DNA of 64,000 nucleotides from Exophiala sp. HKRS030 (taxonomy: Eukaryota > Ascomycota > Eurotiomycetes > Chaetothyriales > Herpotrichiellaceae), in assembly GCA_023897205.1 (NCBI GenBank), contig JAHWDD010000002.1:558001-622000 (forward strand). The letters are read 5' to 3'. Shown piece by piece: positions 52,661-63,029 of this stretch. Within the stretch, counting starts at the first letter, position 1, and every line of letters begins with the position of its first letter. Under the pieces are notes generated by a model that saw only the letters and a program-made list of their open reading frames with translations, was not told where the DNA came from and made no database searches. The translations under genes were made by a program, and so were the position numbers.

Positions 52661-55600
52661 ATGGCTTCTGAAAAGCGCTTGAGACGAATATCACAGTCCA
52701 AACCTGGTCAACGTCCTCCTCCGGGCTTGCCAAAAAGATCCACAAGTCTACGGAAAGCGTACAACTATCTCTTCCACCCCGATTCTCCTACAGCACAACC
52801 CGATCCCATGTTCCGACGAAAGAGACACTCCGAACTACCGAAATCAGACCCTTCCACTCAAAATCAACTTGATAACCTCCGAAAAGAATTGCAACAATGT
52901 CGGCAAGACTTGGAAGAGGCCAGAGAAATTGTCGTTACTCAGGAGAAAGAAATTTCTTACTACGAACAAAATCAATCGAAATTAGAGGCACAATACAAAG
53001 ACAAAGAAGCGTCTCTCAAGAAACAAAAGGCTTCGCTCGAGGATAATATGGTGGCGGTCGTGGTCCAACAGATCAGGGATGCACGAAAGGCAGAGCGAGA
53101 AGCGGTCAGACTGGAGCTGAACGCGGAAAATCGAGGCGCTCTGGACAACCTCCACCACAAATACAAGTCAAGAGTGGCCATTCTGACACAAGAGCTTCAA
53201 GACTCCCGCGCAGGGACTGAGCAGATCAAGGCCACCTATGAGATTCAATTGACAACCTTACGAGGGGAGTTCGCATCTCTCAACAAGAAACTTGAATCCG
53301 CCAAAATTGTTATTGCCGAGACGACTGCGACGCTGAAAGACGTACAAGATGCATCCAAAACGGCTCTCGAGGACTCGCAAAAAGCGACTGCTGTTGTCAA
53401 GGCCGAACTGGAAACTCAAATAGCCACACTCTCTGAACAGCTGCAAGATGCTCAAGTCAATTCACAAGAGCACAGCCAGCGATACGCAGACCTGCAAGAG
53501 AGCTCCTCCAAGGCACTAGAATCAGCCAATCAATCACTGGTTACAACCCAAGAGCAGCTTCAAAGCCAAATTGATTCTCAGACACAAGAGCTTTCCACTC
53601 TACGAGAGGCATTAGAGGCTGCCTCGGCCAAAAACGACACAGATTCTTCTACCAGCAAGATCGCCGAAGAAGAATTATCTACTGCTCGACAAGAGATTAC
53701 AGACCTTACGACCAAGTTGGCCAGCTATGAAGAGTCAAAAGAGGCATTGTCGATATCCGAAGTTCGCATCACTGAGTTGACCGAAAAACTCGGGGAATAC
53801 GCCGCAACCAAGGCCGCGCTAGAAATGTCCGAGGAGAAGGTTGCTCAACTCATGGTTGATCTAGAGTTGTTCAACGCACGTAGAGACGAGCTTGCAAACT
53901 CTCAGGCAAAGATTACGGAAATTAAGGTTGCTGATCTTACAGCGAAGCTTGAAGACTACGAAGAAACCAAGATAGCTCTTGCTGAAGCTAAGGCAAAGAT
54001 TGCTGAACTATCAAGTGATGCCGAAGGGTATGCTGGTCTTAAGGCCGAGCTTGAAAGTGAGAAGGATCGAGCGGCCAGTTTCTCCAAAAACATTGAGGAT
54101 CATGCGGCGATCGTTGCTGAATTACAAGCGAAGCATGACGAAGCCGAAGCACGCGCACTTGATGCCGATGAGAAGCACGGCGCACTCATGACCCAGATCG
54201 AGTCGTTGAAGGAGCAGCTCGCCGCTGAAACTTCGAATCAGACTGCCGCGACAGAACAACATGAACAACTCACAAAGCACCTCGAAGAATTGTCAACATC
54301 TCACCGCGATGCACAAGCTGCGTTGGAAACTGCTTTGGCAAAAATGAAAGACCTTGAAGAGAGCAATGCCCAATTCGAGTCACAACTTACATCTGCAACC
54401 GAGGAAAAGCTGAGCTCTGAAGAAAATCATGCCTCGGAGAAGGCTAAGATACTGGAAGAGATTGTCTTGGCCAAAGAAGCCGCCGATGCTGCAAAGGCTG
54501 AGACTGATGCCCTTCAAGCAGACAAAGTCAGCGTGGTGGAGGAGTTGGAAGCATTACGAGGTGCCAATGAGCCACTGAATGAGCAAATCGCGGTTTTGCA
54601 AGATGTCAACGCAAAATTGACTGAAGAGCTGACGGAACTCAAAGAGTCAATAGACAAGACTAAAGAAGAGCATGATGCTGCCTTAGCTGCAAAAGAAGCC
54701 GATGCGCAGCGCATCAATGATTTGGAGTCGGACAAATCTAATGTCGAGGCCGAGTTTGCTTCTCTAAAAGAAAACTCTACTGACTTCACAACTCGCATCG
54801 AAGCACTTGAGTCCGAGAAGAGCAATCTTCAGATTTCATTGGAAGCTGCCGAACAAGCGAAAGCCGTCTCTGAAGAGAGCATTTCCGGCCTAGAAGAGGA
54901 GAAATCGACTTTGACTGCTAAACTAGAAGAGTTGCAAGCAGCTCTACAAGACAAGGAACAAGAGATTGAAGCAGCTGTGACAGCCAAGGCGGAACTTGAT
55001 CAGAAACTCGAAGCAGCACAGATTCTTGTCAGTGAACAAGAAGATCATCAAGCACGTAGCGAGTCCTTGGAGGCTACAAATAAAGAGCTGCTTGAAAAGC
55101 TCACGAGTTCCGAGACAGCGCAAGCTGGCACTCAAGGCCAAATACAACAGCCTCGGGATGATCACGAGTCCGCTAAACTGAAGTTGGAGGAGGAATTAAA
55201 TCTCGCCAAAGAAGCATTGGCAAAGTCTGGTGAAGAATCTACTACCGCATTGAGTGAACTTCAGGAGAAATTGACTGCACTGGAAGGCTCTCATGAATCC
55301 TTGCAAGCCACGTTGGACCAATCTCAAATAGAGGCTGAGGCTTCTCGGGCAGAAATTGAAGAGAAGCTCTCAGCAGCTCAACAGGCTCACGCATCAGCAC
55401 AGGGAGCACTGGAGCAAGCTCAAGCCAGTGCGGCCGACTCCAGCGCTGAATTGGAGCAAAAGCTCGCTGCAGCATTGGAGGCACAAAAAGCCGCCGAAGA
55501 AGCCCTTGCACAGGCACAGGAAGAATCCAAGAGATCTGCTAATCTGGCAGAGGAAGTCACTGTGGCTCAAACGGCCCAAAAGACAGCGGAAGACGCTCTA

Positions 55601-56533
55601 GAGCAGTTACAAGAACGGGTCAAGACTGCCGAAGAAGAGCAAGGCAATCTCGAAGGCAAACTTCGTCTCGCAGAAGGTATCCGGGCAGAAGCTGACAAGA
55701 ACGTGAGCGAGGCTGAAGAGGCCAAGGCTGAGCTGGAAGAAAAACTGAAGGCTGCCGCCGATGAGAAAGCTACATCTGAGGCCAAGTTGACAGAAGTGGA
55801 ACAGAAGTTGACGGAAGCTCTGGCCGAACTCGAGGAAGCGAAACATGTAAATTTCAGTGTGGTCGATCAGTCGTCCAAGGATCTGACTGCGAAGGAGGAT
55901 GAATTAAGTGCCTCTTTGGCCGCTAAATCAGATATGGAGGGACTGCTTAAGGAACTGGAAGTCAAGCTTGAAGAATCCAACACCACCCACGAGTCATCCC
56001 AGAGTCGACTACATGAACTTGAAAATGAACTCGAAGCTGTCCAGCAAAAGAGTGTCGAAGCTCAGAAGGCCCAACAGGAGGAGTTGGAAGTGAAGGTGCG
56101 CGAGGTCGAAGCGCTTGTCGAGAGTAACAATGTCACCGAGGCCCAGTTGAAAGCCAAGGAGGCAGAATTGGAATCTCTCCGCAGCAAGGTTGAGACCGCG
56201 AAATCGGCTACAAGTCAGCAGCCGCCCGGAGAAGAAAGCGGTGGTAGTGGTGGCGAAAATGATGATACACTCGAGACCAAAGTCCAAGACCTGGAAAACT
56301 TGTCCAAGGAGCACGAAGAGGTGGCCGAAAAACTTCGGGCCGAGCTGAAGGCCAAAGACGGCGAGATTGTCGAGCTCAAGGCGTGGAAGCAAAGAATTGA
56401 AAAAGATATCGATCATCTCGCCGGAGGAGGAGGAGGAGATGGAGAGGGAGAAGGCAAGGTTGCGCCGCCCCTTGAAGGGGATGACGACAAAACTTCGACG
56501 GTGGCTGTAGTGAATGGGAAGGAGACTGAATAA
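52661..56533 (+). CDS. long coiled-coil protein
   Basis: 1290 residues, no introns, from the ATG at 52661. The first 70 residues are basic and Pro-rich ('RPPPGLPKRSTSLRKAYNYL'). From about 75 to 1200 the chain is almost continuously coiled coil, dominated by Glu, Ala, Lys, Gln, Leu and Ser. It has imperfect internal repeats of the type 'E.KSNL..SLE.AEQAK' and 'TAKLEDYEETK'. Near the C-terminus a Gly/Ser linker is followed by another short helix and a Gly-rich tail ('AGGGGGDGEGEG'). There is no motor, membrane or kinase domain. This resembles fungal cytoskeletal or septal-pore/Golgi tether proteins in composition only; I do not recognise an orthologue. Confidence 0.7.
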   Translation: MASEKRLRRISQSKPGQRPPPGLPKRSTSLRKAYNYLFHPDSPTAQPDPMFRRKRHSELPKSDPSTQNQLDNLRKELQQCRQDLEEAREIVVTQEKEISYYEQNQSKLEAQYKDKEASLKKQKASLEDNMVAVVVQQIRDARKAEREAVRLELNAENRGALDNLHHKYKSRVAILTQELQDSRAGTEQIKATYEIQLTTLRGEFASLNKKLESAKIVIAETTATLKDVQDASKTALEDSQKATAVVKAELETQIATLSEQLQDAQVNSQEHSQRYADLQESSSKALESANQSLVTTQEQLQSQIDSQTQELSTLREALEAASAKNDTDSSTSKIAEEELSTARQEITDLTTKLASYEESKEALSISEVRITELTEKLGEYAATKAALEMSEEKVAQLMVDLELFNARRDELANSQAKITEIKVADLTAKLEDYEETKIALAEAKAKIAELSSDAEGYAGLKAELESEKDRAASFSKNIEDHAAIVAELQAKHDEAEARALDADEKHGALMTQIESLKEQLAAETSNQTAATEQHEQLTKHLEELSTSHRDAQAALETALAKMKDLEESNAQFESQLTSATEEKLSSEENHASEKAKILEEIVLAKEAADAAKAETDALQADKVSVVEELEALRGANEPLNEQIAVLQDVNAKLTEELTELKESIDKTKEEHDAALAAKEADAQRINDLESDKSNVEAEFASLKENSTDFTTRIEALESEKSNLQISLEAAEQAKAVSEESISGLEEEKSTLTAKLEELQAALQDKEQEIEAAVTAKAELDQKLEAAQILVSEQEDHQARSESLEATNKELLEKLTSSETAQAGTQGQIQQPRDDHESAKLKLEEELNLAKEALAKSGEESTTALSELQEKLTALEGSHESLQATLDQSQIEAEASRAEIEEKLSAAQQAHASAQGALEQAQASAADSSAELEQKLAAALEAQKAAEEALAQAQEESKRSANLAEEVTVAQTAQKTAEDALEQLQERVKTAEEEQGNLEGKLRLAEGIRAEADKNVSEAEEAKAELEEKLKAAADEKATSEAKLTEVEQKLTEALAELEEAKHVNFSVVDQSSKDLTAKEDELSASLAAKSDMEGLLKELEVKLEESNTTHESSQSRLHELENELEAVQQKSVEAQKAQQEELEVKVREVEALVESNNVTEAQLKAKEAELESLRSKVETAKSATSQQPPGEESGGSGGENDDTLETKVQDLENLSKEHEEVAEKLRAELKAKDGEIVELKAWKQRIEKDIDHLAGGGGGDGEGEGKVAPPLEGDDDKTSTVAVVNGKETE

Positions 56534-56914
56534 AAGTATCTTGTTGAATACTTGACGACAACCCTCTCATATCTGGACAGACTTACGAAATGGAGCATCG
56601 TTTGGTTGTGGTTGCGAGCAAGCGAACTGAGCGTTTTTTAAACTGGTGCTTTAATCGAATGCAGATTCAGTTATACCAAGTCCTCCGTATCCATTCCGCT
56701 TGCTAGATTTTTCAATGTCGATAGTTACCTAGGTACATACCGTAGATATATAAAATGGTAAAGTCATGGCAGAAAAGTCACAATTCTCTACGGAGTACTG
56801 CGTACCTAAGTAGAACCAGGGGCATGTAATAGATGAATTATTGCGGCTATAGATCTTTCCTTCTGTGTATGGTTGGACCCCGTACCCCCGTACTCTCTGT
56901 ACGAAAGGTTGTTT
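56534..56914. other. convergent intergenic region
   Basis: 381 bp; contains TACGGAGTA at 56789-56797. No gene seen. Confidence 0.5.
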
Positions 56915-58696
56915 TCAACCATACAAGACTTCACAGACACCACCGATCGGAACGTCCATTACGGCGTCCGTGCCTTCGTTCCAAATCATTTTCCAATTAG
57001 GTTCAGGATCAGGGTGAGAATTTGTTCGCAGCGCGCCGTACTGGCCCTGAATACTGTTGTTGTTGTTGTTGCTGCCGCTGCCGCCGTCGTTTCCGCCGGC
57101 CAAATAGAGAGACCGGTTGGCAGTGTTTTGCTGTTGATACGCCGCCGCTGCAGTCGTCAAGGGTTGTTCATGGTAGGAAGAAGAGGCACGAGCAGTTCCA
57201 TTTGACATTGCCGTGCCGTTCTCGTGGAAAGGGAAAGACGGATAAACATTGTTGTTATTGCGGAGCGAAGGTCGCTTTTTCTTCTCCTTTTCTTTACTTT
57301 TGGAGAACCTCCTATTACTGTTGTTATTTGTTTTGCCTTTTTGTCGTTGGAGTTGAAGTTGTTCCAGTGCCGCTCGTTGTTCCATCTCTTTGACCAACCG
57401 TTTGCTACCTCCATGCCTCACGCGCCCATTTCTCTCGTCGAGAATGGCCACGTTGGCGGCATCGTCGACCATACATTCCAGGCTGTCCAACGGGAGGGTC
57501 AAGTATTCGACGTTGTAACTGAGTAAGGCGGCGTAGATGAAGATCAAAAGCATGACGATCCAGGCAGGGATGGCCAGTGACCACCAACGGTTGGGGTAGT
57601 AAGTGACTCCCATGGCGTGGAGAAAGGGTGAAGGTAGGTACGACCATAAGATGTACATCAGGAACGCAATCGTCGACGCCAGGTACAAGACAAACCCATA
57701 GTACTCGTAAGTCGGCACCTTGGGGGACGTGGGTGGTAAAGGGTGAGCCCGCCTGGCGGATTGTGCGACGGCCGCTTCGGTGTCGTTTGGTGTTTCGGCG
57801 TCAGAATCTTCCGGTGTGGTCGGTCGAGTGGACGTCGTCGAGCGGTTCAGCAGTGAGGGTGGACGGAGAAGGGACGTCAAACTAGGTGATGGGGGTAATG
57901 GTGTCGGTGGTCGATTGTAGAATGGTGGATATAGTGGCGGGGGAGGTGCGGGCGGGAGAGAAGTGGTTGACTGGGAAGTATGTAGACCACTTCCGGTGCT
58001 CGATGCATGGTTGCCGCCATCCGGATGGTTTGATGATTGCGACGGAGGCGGTCGTACTGGTAGAGAATGAACTCGGGACAGAGAACCTGGTGCTGCCTGT
58101 CGGGCTGACGACGACGTCGGGAACTGTTGACCTCTTCTTCGAACCGAGATGGTCGTCGAACCGTTCTGGTACTCTTCTTCATTGAAGTCTTCTTCTTCTA
58201 CTTCTTCCGTCCTGTCCTCATCCTCGTCCTCGTCCTCCTCCGCGGACACATCTTCTTCGTCTTCTTCCGACTCTGGAGATTCTTGTCTCGAATAGTGCGA
58301 TTCGAAATCATCGTCGTCCAACGTCACGCCGGCCACTTCGTCGCCGTAGTCGTCGCCGTCATCTTCTCCGGGGTAGTGGTGTAATATAGAATCCCCGTCT
58401 TCTTCCAATCCATCATCTCTTTCTTCGTCACCGCCCAGTTCAAAGGCGGTGGTGGCAGCACGACGTGTCCTCACTGACCGAGGAGTCGGGGTCGGTGTTT
58501 CCGTATCTCGATCAGGTATGACCACCATACGAGATTCCGTCGGCGTGCGCTGGTCAGCAGGGATCAAAAGAGTCGGAGAAGGTAGGTTGTCAAGAAACGG
58601 ACGGAGAGTGGGTGGGAGGAGGGATTCGGATTTCGACACAGAACGCGACCGCCCCGGGGCTGGTTCGGGCGAGGAGCCTCTACTTTGAGGTGGCAT
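56915..58696 (-). CDS. GPI19: PIG-P/GPI19 subunit of GPI-GlcNAc transferase with long disordered extension
   Basis: 593 residues, no introns. Residues about 335-430 are the PIG-P domain: 'YEYYGFVLYLASTIAFLMYI' (first membrane helix), 'LPSPFLHAMGVTYYPNRWWS', and 'WIVMLLIFIYAALLSYNVEY' (second helix). The domain's end, 'DVPIGGVCEVLYG', lies at the very C-terminus, after a 110-residue Asn/Gln/Lys-rich insertion. The N-terminal 330 residues are disordered: Ser/Pro/Arg-rich, a very acidic block at about 100-170 (Asp/Glu runs), then Pro-rich. PIG-P is a small subunit of the ER complex that makes GlcNAc-PI, the first step of GPI-anchor synthesis. The membrane part is normal; the additions are of unknown use. 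Confidence 0.87.
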   Translation of the reverse strand: MPPQSRGSSPEPAPGRSRSVSKSESLLPPTLRPFLDNLPSPTLLIPADQRTPTESRMVVIPDRDTETPTPTPRSVRTRRAATTAFELGGDEERDDGLEEDGDSILHHYPGEDDGDDYGDEVAGVTLDDDDFESHYSRQESPESEEDEEDVSAEEDEDEDEDRTEEVEEEDFNEEEYQNGSTTISVRRRGQQFPTSSSARQAAPGSLSRVHSLPVRPPPSQSSNHPDGGNHASSTGSGLHTSQSTTSLPPAPPPPLYPPFYNRPPTPLPPSPSLTSLLRPPSLLNRSTTSTRPTTPEDSDAETPNDTEAAVAQSARRAHPLPPTSPKVPTYEYYGFVLYLASTIAFLMYILWSYLPSPFLHAMGVTYYPNRWWSLAIPAWIVMLLIFIYAALLSYNVEYLTLPLDSLECMVDDAANVAILDERNGRVRHGGSKRLVKEMEQRAALEQLQLQRQKGKTNNNSNRRFSKSKEKEKKKRPSLRNNNNVYPSFPFHENGTAMSNGTARASSSYHEQPLTTAAAAYQQQNTANRSLYLAGGNDGGSGSNNNNNSIQGQYGALRTNSHPDPEPNWKMIWNEGTDAVMDVPIGGVCEVLYG

Positions 58697-58977
58697 CTCT
58701 CTGTGGTGGCAGCATTGATTACAATACTGTGCGACGACGCAGAGAAGAAGTCATTGTGTAATGTACTCCCTAAGTCGCTACGTACATGATCCAAAACGAC
58801 GCGATCGTCAGGAAACGCGGAGAAATAATTGATCGCTGCTTTTACAACAGATGACGAGGCTGAGCTTGACGGAGGGCTGGATTTTGGCACAGTATTATCC
58901 CATTTATGTATGGAGTAAATCCATCTCTATGTTTTCTCTCATGTACAGTGCTATACAAGTTGAAGTGGATGCAGTTT

Positions 58978-60448
58978 TTACGTTTTGAAAGCAAATTTCC
59001 ATCCACTCCGGCAAAGCCTCAAGCACAGCAAGAATCCCACGGTCGTTGCGAGTGCGAGGGCGGAGAAGAGTTGGACTCCCAAGTAACTACCCGTGTGCTT
59101 CAGGATGGCCCCGGCGATTGGACTCCCACACAAGGACGCGATGGAGTTCAGTACGGACGACATGCCCATCCGTGTGCCGAACCTGCTCATATCTGTGGTG
59201 ATGGACGCCAGGATGACGGCGGGCATCGATATGATCCCACCCGACGTGAAACCCCAAGCCACCGCAAACACCACATTCCCCGCGGCACCGTGGACGGCGA
59301 TCCAACAAAAGGTCACCAGGGCGCAGCTCGTCGTGAATATCAACATGGTCTTTACGGGTCCGATTCTCCCGGCAAAGTAAGACGGCGTGATTCGACCGGG
59401 AATCGAAGCCGCGTTGAGGATGGCGGCGAGATACAGAGCCAGCGTGCCGTGTTGAACCCCGTGGCTCAAAGCGTAAGACTGTATGTAAAAGACGGGTTCA
59501 AAGTACCCGAAATAACTCGCCATGATCGCGCCACAGTAAAACACGTACGGAATCTCGGTGAAGGCGTGGAGGTCGAGCAGGGACCGTCTCGTGGTTGACC
59601 CTCCTCGGGGACGCAAGACGGTGATGGCGAACAGACACGTCCCGAGGCTGATGAACCCGATGACCCGCGTCGCCCAGCCGAACCCGATCTTGGGTTGAAG
59701 CTGTTGGAAAATGATCGGGTACAGAGTCCCACCGAGACTGCTACCGGATGTCACGATTCCCGTCGCGAGAGCCCTTTTTCTCGAAAAGTATCGCGGTAAG
59801 AGTGCCAGCGATGGGATATACAGGAAACCAGTGCCGACGCCGATCAGCACCGCCTGCGACAACATGATCTGCCAATATGCCGTGCAGAGACTGGTAAACA
59901 TCCAACCCAGCACGATACATGTGGCGCCCGTGACGACCAGCGCTCGAAAGAGGCCCATGTCGTACAATGGGCCCGCGATGACTCCCACCAACAGAATCAA
60001 AAAGGATTGGGTCGAACCGATCCATGCGATCGTGTCCGGTGACAGATTAGGATAACCGATTGTTTCATAGTATGTTTGGTATACACCGAACGTGTTGATG
60101 ATGCCCCTGCAGAGACGTACGTGTGTCAGTCGGTCGGTCAGTGAGGAAGAGAACGAACATCCACAAACGAAGGTATTTTGCTAAGCAAATCTTGAGAGCA
60201 AGTACAGGAATAACTCACCAGGAATTAAAGAACAACAGCCAGGATCCAGCAACTTGTAACCAAGCCAAAGTACCACCGTCTGGAACATCGTCTGGTTTCG
60301 GTTGGGTCGGTATGGCTTCTGCCCCGGTCACACCAACCGGAGTTTTATTACCTGGGCTACTGATAAACTGCTGGTCCTCGTCGACTTTTTCTTGGGCAAA
60401 ATCGTCGGTGTCATCTTGATCCCGCTGCTGCTTTTCTGTTACTATCAT
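58978..60448 (-). CDS. MFS monocarboxylate-type transporter
   Basis: Two exons, complement(58978..60106, 60219..60448), 452 residues; the 112-bp intron completes a Trp codon. Exon 1 encodes a charged cytosolic tail and 'PDGGTLAWLQVAGSWLLFFN', the start of the first helix of the fungal monocarboxylate-porter family (MCH, TC 2.A.1.13). Exon 2 continues with 'WGIINTFGVYQTYYE' and 'IAWIGSTQSFLILLVGVIAG', followed by 'FSRKRALATGIVTSGSSLGG', the loop 4-5 signature, and 'PVFYIQSYALSHG'. Twelve helices are visible. It should be a plasma- or organelle-membrane transporter; yeast relatives do not carry simple monocarboxylates, so the substrate is open. Confidence 0.9.
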
Positions 60449-61409
60449 GACGTCGCTGCTACTGTCTTGACAAACCCCCTGGCATTCCTTCTCGTTTGTG
60501 GGAGAGAACGAAGAAGGGAGAGTGAGAGATGGCCCGGAAACTTACACTCAACTATGTATGTTGCATCAGACACACAAAAATCCAATCCCTGGAGAAGGGC
60601 GTTCGTTCCCGGACGGAAGGGGGAGATGCGCCAGAGCCAGTAAACGTTCTCTCGCGTACAAACAATTGTGGGGGCCGATGTTGAAAAAGTACGGTCATTG
60701 TACGAAGCGTATTCGTACTCGCGTACACTGCAGCCAGCGGCGGCCCTTTTCCGTTCACTTGAGAGGTCCCTGGCCTTGCGATCTGGATCAGAAGTCGCAA
60801 AGTTGACGCGAAATATCCGTACGAACCTCTTGCAACTGGATCTGTACAGAAATGGGGAACAAGAGAACCCAAAGCTCTCCGATTTGGGGTCTTCAGACGC
60901 CTGTCTTACTGAAAAAAAGGTAGCGCGGCCACCGGGATACAGACTAGCCTATATATAATCCTTTGCGGCTGGAAGAAAATAGACACGTGATTCTAGATGG
61001 ATTTGTGTGCATGATGCAGGACGAATGCAGGACGAGACGGTGACTTGCGCCAAGTTTTTGTGAGAGAAAATGCTGAATGTGATGATATTATACTGTGGTT
61101 GTCTGATGTTCAGCATCCACAGCCTTGTTCCCGACTATCGCTTCTGCTTCGGTTTCTTTTTTGTACATGGTATCAATAAACATAAGAACGCTCACTTGCC
61201 CAAATCAATTCAATGCTGACACAATCATCAAGTCGTTTGGAGAGAGGAATGGTTAAACCATTTCATGCTCTCTCGTGATACCTTTTTCTTCTCTCTGGAG
61301 GTTCTGAGGTCTTTCAATACTGTCGTCTTGTCCGTGACTTCTCCTCTCTGTGTGTCCACCAACAACTCAAGCCTGCATCTCAGAAATTCCAAACATCAGC
61401 GAGTCATTC
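60449..61409. other. intergenic, 0.96 kb
   Basis: Promoter side of the transporter, then 3' flank of the next minus-strand gene. A plus-strand frame at 60668-60958 has no protein character. Confidence 0.45.
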
Positions 61410-63029
61410 TCAGATGTTACGCAATCCCAGGCCGATGCCACCGCCATTGCTGCCCCGGGAGAAAGTCGACATGAACGAAGGCGTGCGCACACCACTACTC
61501 TTGCCAGTTGTCCTCGGCGATGGAAGAGGTGGCGCAGGAGACCCGGAAAGGTCTGGATGGTATGGAGTTGACAAGCTCGGCATCACGGGGATGTCTTGTT
61601 GCTTGGTGCTGATTTTGCCGAACCCCTTGATGGCCTGATGGATGCTTTCACTCCGGCGTCTCAGGTTGGAGAAAGACTTTTTTCGTTGCATGGACCGTGT
61701 GTTGTCAGGATTATTATCGTCCTCGTCGGCAGTGGTAGACCGAGGGACAGATGGTAACGCCGTTATGACTCCATGGCTATGACTGTCTGTACTCGACGTG
61801 CTCATCGCTGTCGAAGGACGCCGTAGCATGGCGGAGGCGCGTGATATTGTGCCTGAAGAAGCCAGCTTCTTCAGTGCCGGGGTCGCCTCTACTACTCCAG
61901 ACATGCTGGCTGTTGAAGGTCGGCTATAATGGCTGGAGGCGCCGGAGATTGTTCTTGCGTGCGTTGCAGACGTGGGTGTTTTGATTAGGGTTTTGATGCT
62001 ACTCACTCGGGAGTGGTTGAGCGCCGAGGGTAAACGAGGGACGCTCGACTTTCGCAAACTTGGCGCTTTCACCTCGTTCGACGGGAACGAGGGAAGCAGC
62101 AGAGAGTCCTGGCTCGCTGAAGCAATCATCTCGATTGCGTTGGCCGGAAGATCAGGAATTTCAAACAGAGTGGCTTCGGCGGCGCGGTATCCGTTGAGAG
62201 ACGAACTTGACGATGTCCGTCTCGCTGGTCGTTTAGGCGGCAGGAAAACCTCCTGGGACAGAGGACTCTGTGCCGATGTGTTTCTTCGCTTGCCCCGGTG
62301 AGGACTACTGACGATCGATATCAGTGACGGTCGTGCTCGTGGCTGTCGGTAAGAGACCGGGGTCGCCGTCTCGATGGGTGAGAATGTTTCGTCGCCTTCC
62401 GGGTCTGGGGTGTGGACCTCGGACGATACCGGAGAGGAGCTCAACACCATCGAGTAGCGATCATATCTGAAGTCGGACCACGACGCCAGGGACGCCTCGA
62501 GGACTGGTTGTGGTGAAGGAGGAATCACAATCCGAGTTCCTTCCATGGCTATCTGCATGACGTCTTCATGCTCTGGTATTTCGAGCTTGAGAGGAGTGTC
62601 GGTGGAAGGTTCATAGATGCTGGGTCGACCAAAGGTCGCTCTGTCTTGTCGAGGCTCGTCAGGCGTCAAGACACTGCATTCTGAAGGTGTTTCGACCGAG
62701 GACTCTCGTTCAAAGCGTTCTCTGTCTGTGGCCATGTCGTCTGCCGAAGAGGCTTCCGAATCTTCCAGGTCGTTCGTCAAACTAAGTTTATATCTGGTAT
62801 TTTGTCTGTTGTTCTTCGTGGGTCCTTCTTGTTCCAGAGCATTCAACTGCAGGCGCTGTTGGGTGTTCCGTTGCCGCACAGAGGCCGCAGTCATTGTCCT
62901 CGCTTTCAACGCTTGTTCCATTGTGCCTGTAGTCTGCGTTTGTGAAGGAGGCGACGATAGGTGAGTGGAAGACGTGGTGGCTGCATCATGCAAAAAAGCC
63001 ATTATACGAGGTGCAAAGAACTCTTTCAA
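61410..63029 (-). CDS. unrecognised disordered protein
   Basis: 539 residues without introns (530 if translation starts at the ninth codon downstream, ATG at 63002). I do not recognise it. It is rich in Ser, Thr, Pro and Arg throughout. There is a short Gln-rich helix near 45-65 ('VRQRNTQQRLQLNALEQEG') and repeated basic Ser/Pro clusters that look like phosphorylation sites. A moderately conserved-looking segment is 'SFSNLRRRSESIHQAIKGFG' near 470, followed by a Pro/Ser/Gly tail. No signal peptide, membrane helix or catalytic motif. The long uninterrupted frame and coherent composition make it a real gene; a regulatory or scaffold role is a guess. Confidence 0.7.
   Translation of the reverse strand: MKEFFAPRIMAFLHDAATTSSTHLSSPPSQTQTTGTMEQALKARTMTAASVRQRNTQQRLQLNALEQEGPTKNNRQNTRYKLSLTNDLEDSEASSADDMATDRERFERESSVETPSECSVLTPDEPRQDRATFGRPSIYEPSTDTPLKLEIPEHEDVMQIAMEGTRIVIPPSPQPVLEASLASWSDFRYDRYSMVLSSSPVSSEVHTPDPEGDETFSPIETATPVSYRQPRARPSLISIVSSPHRGKRRNTSAQSPLSQEVFLPPKRPARRTSSSSSLNGYRAAEATLFEIPDLPANAIEMIASASQDSLLLPSFPSNEVKAPSLRKSSVPRLPSALNHSRVSSIKTLIKTPTSATHARTISGASSHYSRPSTASMSGVVEATPALKKLASSGTISRASAMLRRPSTAMSTSSTDSHSHGVITALPSVPRSTTADEDDNNPDNTRSMQRKKSFSNLRRRSESIHQAIKGFGKISTKQQDIPVMPSLSTPYHPDLSGSPAPPLPSPRTTGKSSGVRTPSFMSTFSRGSNGGGIGLGLRNI

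Noticed and set aside
60668..60958. 96-codon plus-strand frame between two minus-strand genes
   Set aside because: No domain or composition signal; lies in the transporter promoter.
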